Assembly (NCBI RefSeq): GCF_000378085.1
Contig: NZ_KB899212.1
Location: 124,001-188,000 of the forward strand
From: Hoylesella loescheii DSM 19665 = JCM 12249 = ATCC 15930
GTDB lineage: Bacteria > Bacteroidota > Bacteroidia > Bacteroidales > Bacteroidaceae
Length of the DNA: 64,000 nucleotides
Reading direction: 5' to 3'
The notes beneath the pieces were generated by a model, which searched no databases, was not told where the DNA came from, and saw only the letters and a list, made by a program, of their open reading frames with translations. Every line of letters starts with the position of its first letter. The stretch's first letter is position 1. Positions 63,220-64,000 of this stretch are shown here, one piece after another. The translations under genes and the position numbers were made by a program.

Positions 63220-64000
63220 ATGGACCTATTACACCAAATCATAGAACGCGCCAAAAGTGACAAACAGCGCATCGTTTTGCCCGAAGCAAGCGAAGAACGT
63301 ACGCTTCGTGCCGCCGATAGAGCATTGGCCGACGAGATCGCCGACATCATTCTCATTGGCAACCCTTCTGAAATTCATAAGCTGGCAGAGGCTCGCGGAC
63401 TGGTAAACATTGACAAGGCAACCATCATCGACCCCGAAGACAATCCCGATAGCGAAGAGTTGGCACAACTGCTAGCCGAACTTCGCAAGAAGAAAGGTAT
63501 GACTTTGATGCAGGCTCGCGAACTGGTGAAGAACAACCTATACCTTGGTTGTATGCTCATTAAAACCGATCGAGCCGACGGACAAATATCTGGCGCACTC
63601 AGCACAACGGGCGACACGCTTCGACCTGCATTGCAAATTATCAAATGCGAACCAGGTGTCACTTGCATAAGTGGTGCTATGCTGCTCGTAACCGACCAAA
63701 AAGAGTATGGCGAAGACGGTGTGGTGGTGATGGGCGACGTAGCCGTTACACCCATGCCCGATGCCAATCAGCTGGCCCAAATAGCTGTTTGTACCGCTGC
63801 TACGGCACGCTGTGTGGCTGGATTTAAAGATCCGCGCGTGGCTATGTTAAGCTTCTCTACCAAGGGAAGTGCCAGTCACGAGGTGGTAGACAAGGTGGTT
63901 GAGGCCACCCGATTGGCCAAAACCATGAACCCCGACTTGCGTATCGATGGCGAATTGCAGGCCGATGCTGCACTGGTTCCATCTGTTGGACAGAAAAAAG
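63220..64000 (+). CDS. pta: Phosphate acetyltransferase (3' end cut by the window edge)
   Basis: An ATG at 63220 opens a frame that runs past the right edge; 260 codons are visible of an expected 330-340. MDLLHQIIERAKSDKQRIVL is followed by the family motifs PEASEERTLRAA, ARELVKNNLYLGCML, DGQISGALSTTGDTLRPALQ and SFSTKGSASHE. It is the short class of Pta (no N-terminal DRTGG domain). It converts acetyl-CoA and phosphate to acetyl phosphate; ackA would be expected next. It diverges from the DUF2156-GNAT gene. Confidence 0.95.
   Translation, partial: MDLLHQIIERAKSDKQRIVLPEASEERTLRAADRALADEIADIILIGNPSEIHKLAEARGLVNIDKATIIDPEDNPDSEELAQLLAELRKKKGMTLMQARELVKNNLYLGCMLIKTDRADGQISGALSTTGDTLRPALQIIKCEPGVTCISGAMLLVTDQKEYGEDGVVVMGDVAVTPMPDANQLAQIAVCTAATARCVAGFKDPRVAMLSFSTKGSASHEVVDKVVEATRLAKTMNPDLRIDGELQADAALVPSVGQKK

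Overview
The window is a stretch of a Bacteroidales chromosome, most likely Prevotella in the broad sense. The evidence is three SusC/SusD pairs, two AraC-ended hybrid two-component regulators, a fimbrillin-like lipoprotein, a DUF5020 outer-membrane protein, promoters with the Bacteroidetes TAnnTTTG -7 box (several with TTTG 19-20 nt upstream), and almost no Shine-Dalgarno signal. I see no rRNA, tRNA, insertion sequence, prophage or CRISPR array. I recognise 37 genes, including one broken small gene, one 56-codon gene, and two genes cut by the window edges.

Layout. 0-3.3 kb: an efflux adaptor (cut by the left edge) and a TolC-type channel, with an AraC regulator divergent from them. 4.2-8.5 kb: enolase, a secreted glutathione peroxidase and, convergent, the hybrid-cluster protein Hcp. 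9-12 kb: a 905-aa hybrid regulator with its own sugar-binding-protein-like sensor. 12.4-16.2 kb: CutC and a secreted transglutaminase-like protein. 17-19 kb: a fimbrillin-like lipoprotein preceded by a 56-aa gene. 19.7-21.7 kb: a second hybrid regulator with a very small sensor. 22.1-25.2 kb: a Tsx-like outer-membrane protein, a purine permease and an overlapping secreted EEP-family hydrolase, a plausible nucleobase/nucleoside uptake group. 26.7-31.4 kb: protoporphyrinogen oxidase, glutamate dehydrogenase, an RlpA-like protein and a DUF4240 protein. 31.7-37.6 kb: a SusC-SusD-TlpA operon. 39-44 kb: a MATE exporter, a glycine-zipper lipoprotein and a phosphoethanolamine transferase. 44.5-55 kb: two SusC/SusD pairs in tandem with no enzymes beside them. 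55.8-58.6 kb: a small membrane protein, an SPFH/SHOCT protein and a zinc-ribbon membrane protein. 58.8-63 kb: sucD, sucC and a DUF2156-GNAT fusion. 63.2-64 kb: the start of pta.

The most unusual content lies between genes. (1) Five arrays of a 22-bp-period palindrome, GTTCCA-N7-TGGAAC, with four to five units each; at least three of them sit inside a longer dispersed composite element. (2) A second, unrelated palindrome, CTACAA-N5-TTGTAG, also at 22-bp period. (3) GC-rich 9-bp-stem hairpins that occur only as facing inverted pairs, four clear pairs and one decayed; one copy supplies the C-terminus of the TolC-like protein. (4) Further tandem arrays of 22, 33, 56, 65, 66, 87 and 88 bp, nearly all close to multiples of 11. 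(5) A 67-bp inverted repeat forming a foldback element. These are the best candidates here for something undescribed. All identifications come from reading the sequence and family knowledge; no database search was run.
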